Below are positions 7,584-8,389 of a stretch of DNA of 8,389 bases, piece by piece. Position 1 is the first letter of the stretch; the number at the start of each line of letters is the position of its first letter. This DNA comes from an uncultured Hungatella sp. (lineage in GTDB: Bacteria > Bacillota > Clostridia > Lachnospirales > Lachnospiraceae), in the NCBI GenBank assembly GCA_910577935.1, contig CAJTOT010000061.1, positions 1 to 8,389 on the forward strand. The letters run 5' to 3'. Both the position numbers and the translations under genes were made by a program. The notes beneath the pieces were generated by a model that made no database searches, was not told the DNA's origin, and saw only the letters and a list, made by a program, of their open reading frames with translations.

Positions 7584-8389
7584 ATGTACCGTGTACACCG
7601 GGATTTTAAAACCTATAAAAAGCCGAAGCCGGGAGAACTGGAAAAGCTTTGCCGGGAATCGGTTCTTCGCCTGGAGGGTCTGAACGCTCCCATCCGGATT
7701 GAGCGGATCGAGATTGAGAGGCTGGAACTTGCGGAGACAGAGGGGCTCCTGGCTGTGAGAACTTACTCCAAGTGCGGCCTGGAGGGAATCGGAATCTCCA
7801 ACAAGAGGCTGAACTATGTTTACCCCATTCTTCAAAAGCTGATCGCGCCGTATCTCATCGGCAAGGACGCCAGAAGGCTGGAGGAGCTGCTGGACGAGAT
7901 CTATGTATATAAGAACAATTATAAGCTGGCGGGGCTGGCCTACTACATCGCCTTGTCGGCGGTGGAGACAAGCCTTCTGGACATGCTGGCAAAGGCCAGG
8001 CAGGTGTCTTTGGGCAGACTTTTCGGGCCTGCGCGCAAATCTCATGTGAATCTCTATGTGGCAAGCGGGAACCGAGGCAACAGGGCGGAGGAGGAACTGG
8101 AAATTCTTGCCAAGAGGGTGGAAGACACGGGGGCAAAGGCGATCAAGTTTAAAATCGGGGGCCGGATGAGCAGCAACCAGGACTCCCTTGCCGGGAGGAG
8201 CGAGGCGCTGATCTACAGGACAAGGGAATATTTTGGCCAGGATATGATCATCCACGCAGACGGAAACGGTTCTTATGACGCCGGGACAGCCATCCGGTTC
8301 GGAAGGCTTCTGGAGGAGATTCAAGCTTATTTTTATGAAGAGCCGTGCCCCTTCGATGATTTCGAGGAGACAAAGAAGGTGAGGGAGGA
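7584..8389 (+). CDS. enolase-superfamily protein (mandelate racemase/muconate lactonizing type), 3' partial
   Basis: Members of this family abstract the proton alpha to a carboxylate with the help of a magnesium ion, and most operon-linked ones dehydrate sugar acids. The visible 268 residues contain the N-terminal capping region (IRIERIEIERLE from about residue 37, then GLEGIGIS) and the first part of the barrel. The catalytic-type KxK is KFK at 8145-8153 (K188 and K190), the first metal ligand is Asp in HADGNGSYD (8259-8261), and the second is the first Glu of YEEP (8337-8339); the spacing of the two ligands, 26 residues, equals that of mandelate racemase. The third ligand and the catalytic His or Asp lie beyond the window. 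ATG 7584 is preferred because GAAGGGGG ends 9 bases before it; ATG 7575 lies directly against that site. About 36 residues precede the usual first strand, an N-terminal extension. It follows the large gene by 15 bases, so it is operonic. The substrate (aldonate, aldarate or other) cannot be assigned. Confidence 0.93.
   Translation, partial: MYRVHRDFKTYKKPKPGELEKLCRESVLRLEGLNAPIRIERIEIERLELAETEGLLAVRTYSKCGLEGIGISNKRLNYVYPILQKLIAPYLIGKDARRLEELLDEIYVYKNNYKLAGLAYYIALSAVETSLLDMLAKARQVSLGRLFGPARKSHVNLYVASGNRGNRAEEELEILAKRVEDTGAKAIKFKIGGRMSSNQDSLAGRSEALIYRTREYFGQDMIIHADGNGSYDAGTAIRFGRLLEEIQAYFYEEPCPFDDFEETKKVRE

Noticed and set aside
5979..8324. Very long open frame on the - strand (781 codons) crossing the two last genes
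   Set aside because: It is antisense to two well-supported genes, is rich in Pro, His, Arg, Val and Gln as expected of a reverse-frame shadow of GC-biased codons, shows no domain I recognise, and the + strand genes have motifs and ribosome sites.

Overview
This window looks like a piece of a carbohydrate-utilisation operon from a fairly GC-rich Firmicute, most likely a gut Lachnospiraceae (Enterocloster/Hungatella/Eisenbergiella type). That rests on strong purine-rich Shine-Dalgarno sites before most genes, heavy AGG/AGA arginine use alongside a GC-rich third position, tightly packed genes, and an ABC sugar importer with no dedicated ATPase next to it. The organism call is an inference; no rRNA or other marker gene is present.

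All six genes lie on the + strand and almost the whole window is coding. In order: the 3' part of a D-2-hydroxyacid dehydrogenase (1-917, start outside the window); two MalF/MalG-type sugar permeases (934-1839 and 1839-2681, with TGATG-overlapping stop and start); the sugar-binding protein of the same transporter, which is broken at its 5' end (2708-3812); a 1243-residue multidomain protein with an N-terminal LamG/concanavalin-like jelly roll, a repeat-rich linker, a predicted helical (alpha/alpha-barrel-like) core and a CARDB-like C-terminus (3837-7568); and the 5' part of an enolase-superfamily (mandelate racemase/muconate lactonizing type) acid-sugar dehydratase or racemase (7584-8389, running off the window). 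Gaps between genes are 0-26 bases. I see no internal terminator or promoter, so this is best read as the middle of one transcript whose promoter lies upstream.

A plausible working model, which is inference, is that the ABC importer brings in an oligosaccharide or acidic glycan fragment. The 1243-residue protein, which has no visible signal peptide, would process it in the cytoplasm. The enolase-superfamily enzyme would dehydrate an aldonic or uronic-type acid, and the D-2-hydroxyacid dehydrogenase would reduce or oxidise a 2-keto/2-hydroxy acid intermediate. The substrate cannot be named from sequence alone.

Two points deserve attention. First, the solute-binding-protein gene has lost its signal peptide, lipobox and the first part of lobe 1 through what looks like a frame-disrupting internal deletion right after the start of the leader; the remaining 360 codons are clean, so the event is recent or is an assembly error. 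Second, the 1243-residue protein is the best candidate for an undescribed glycan-active enzyme: its domain order suggests carbohydrate processing, but I cannot match its core to a named GH or PL family.
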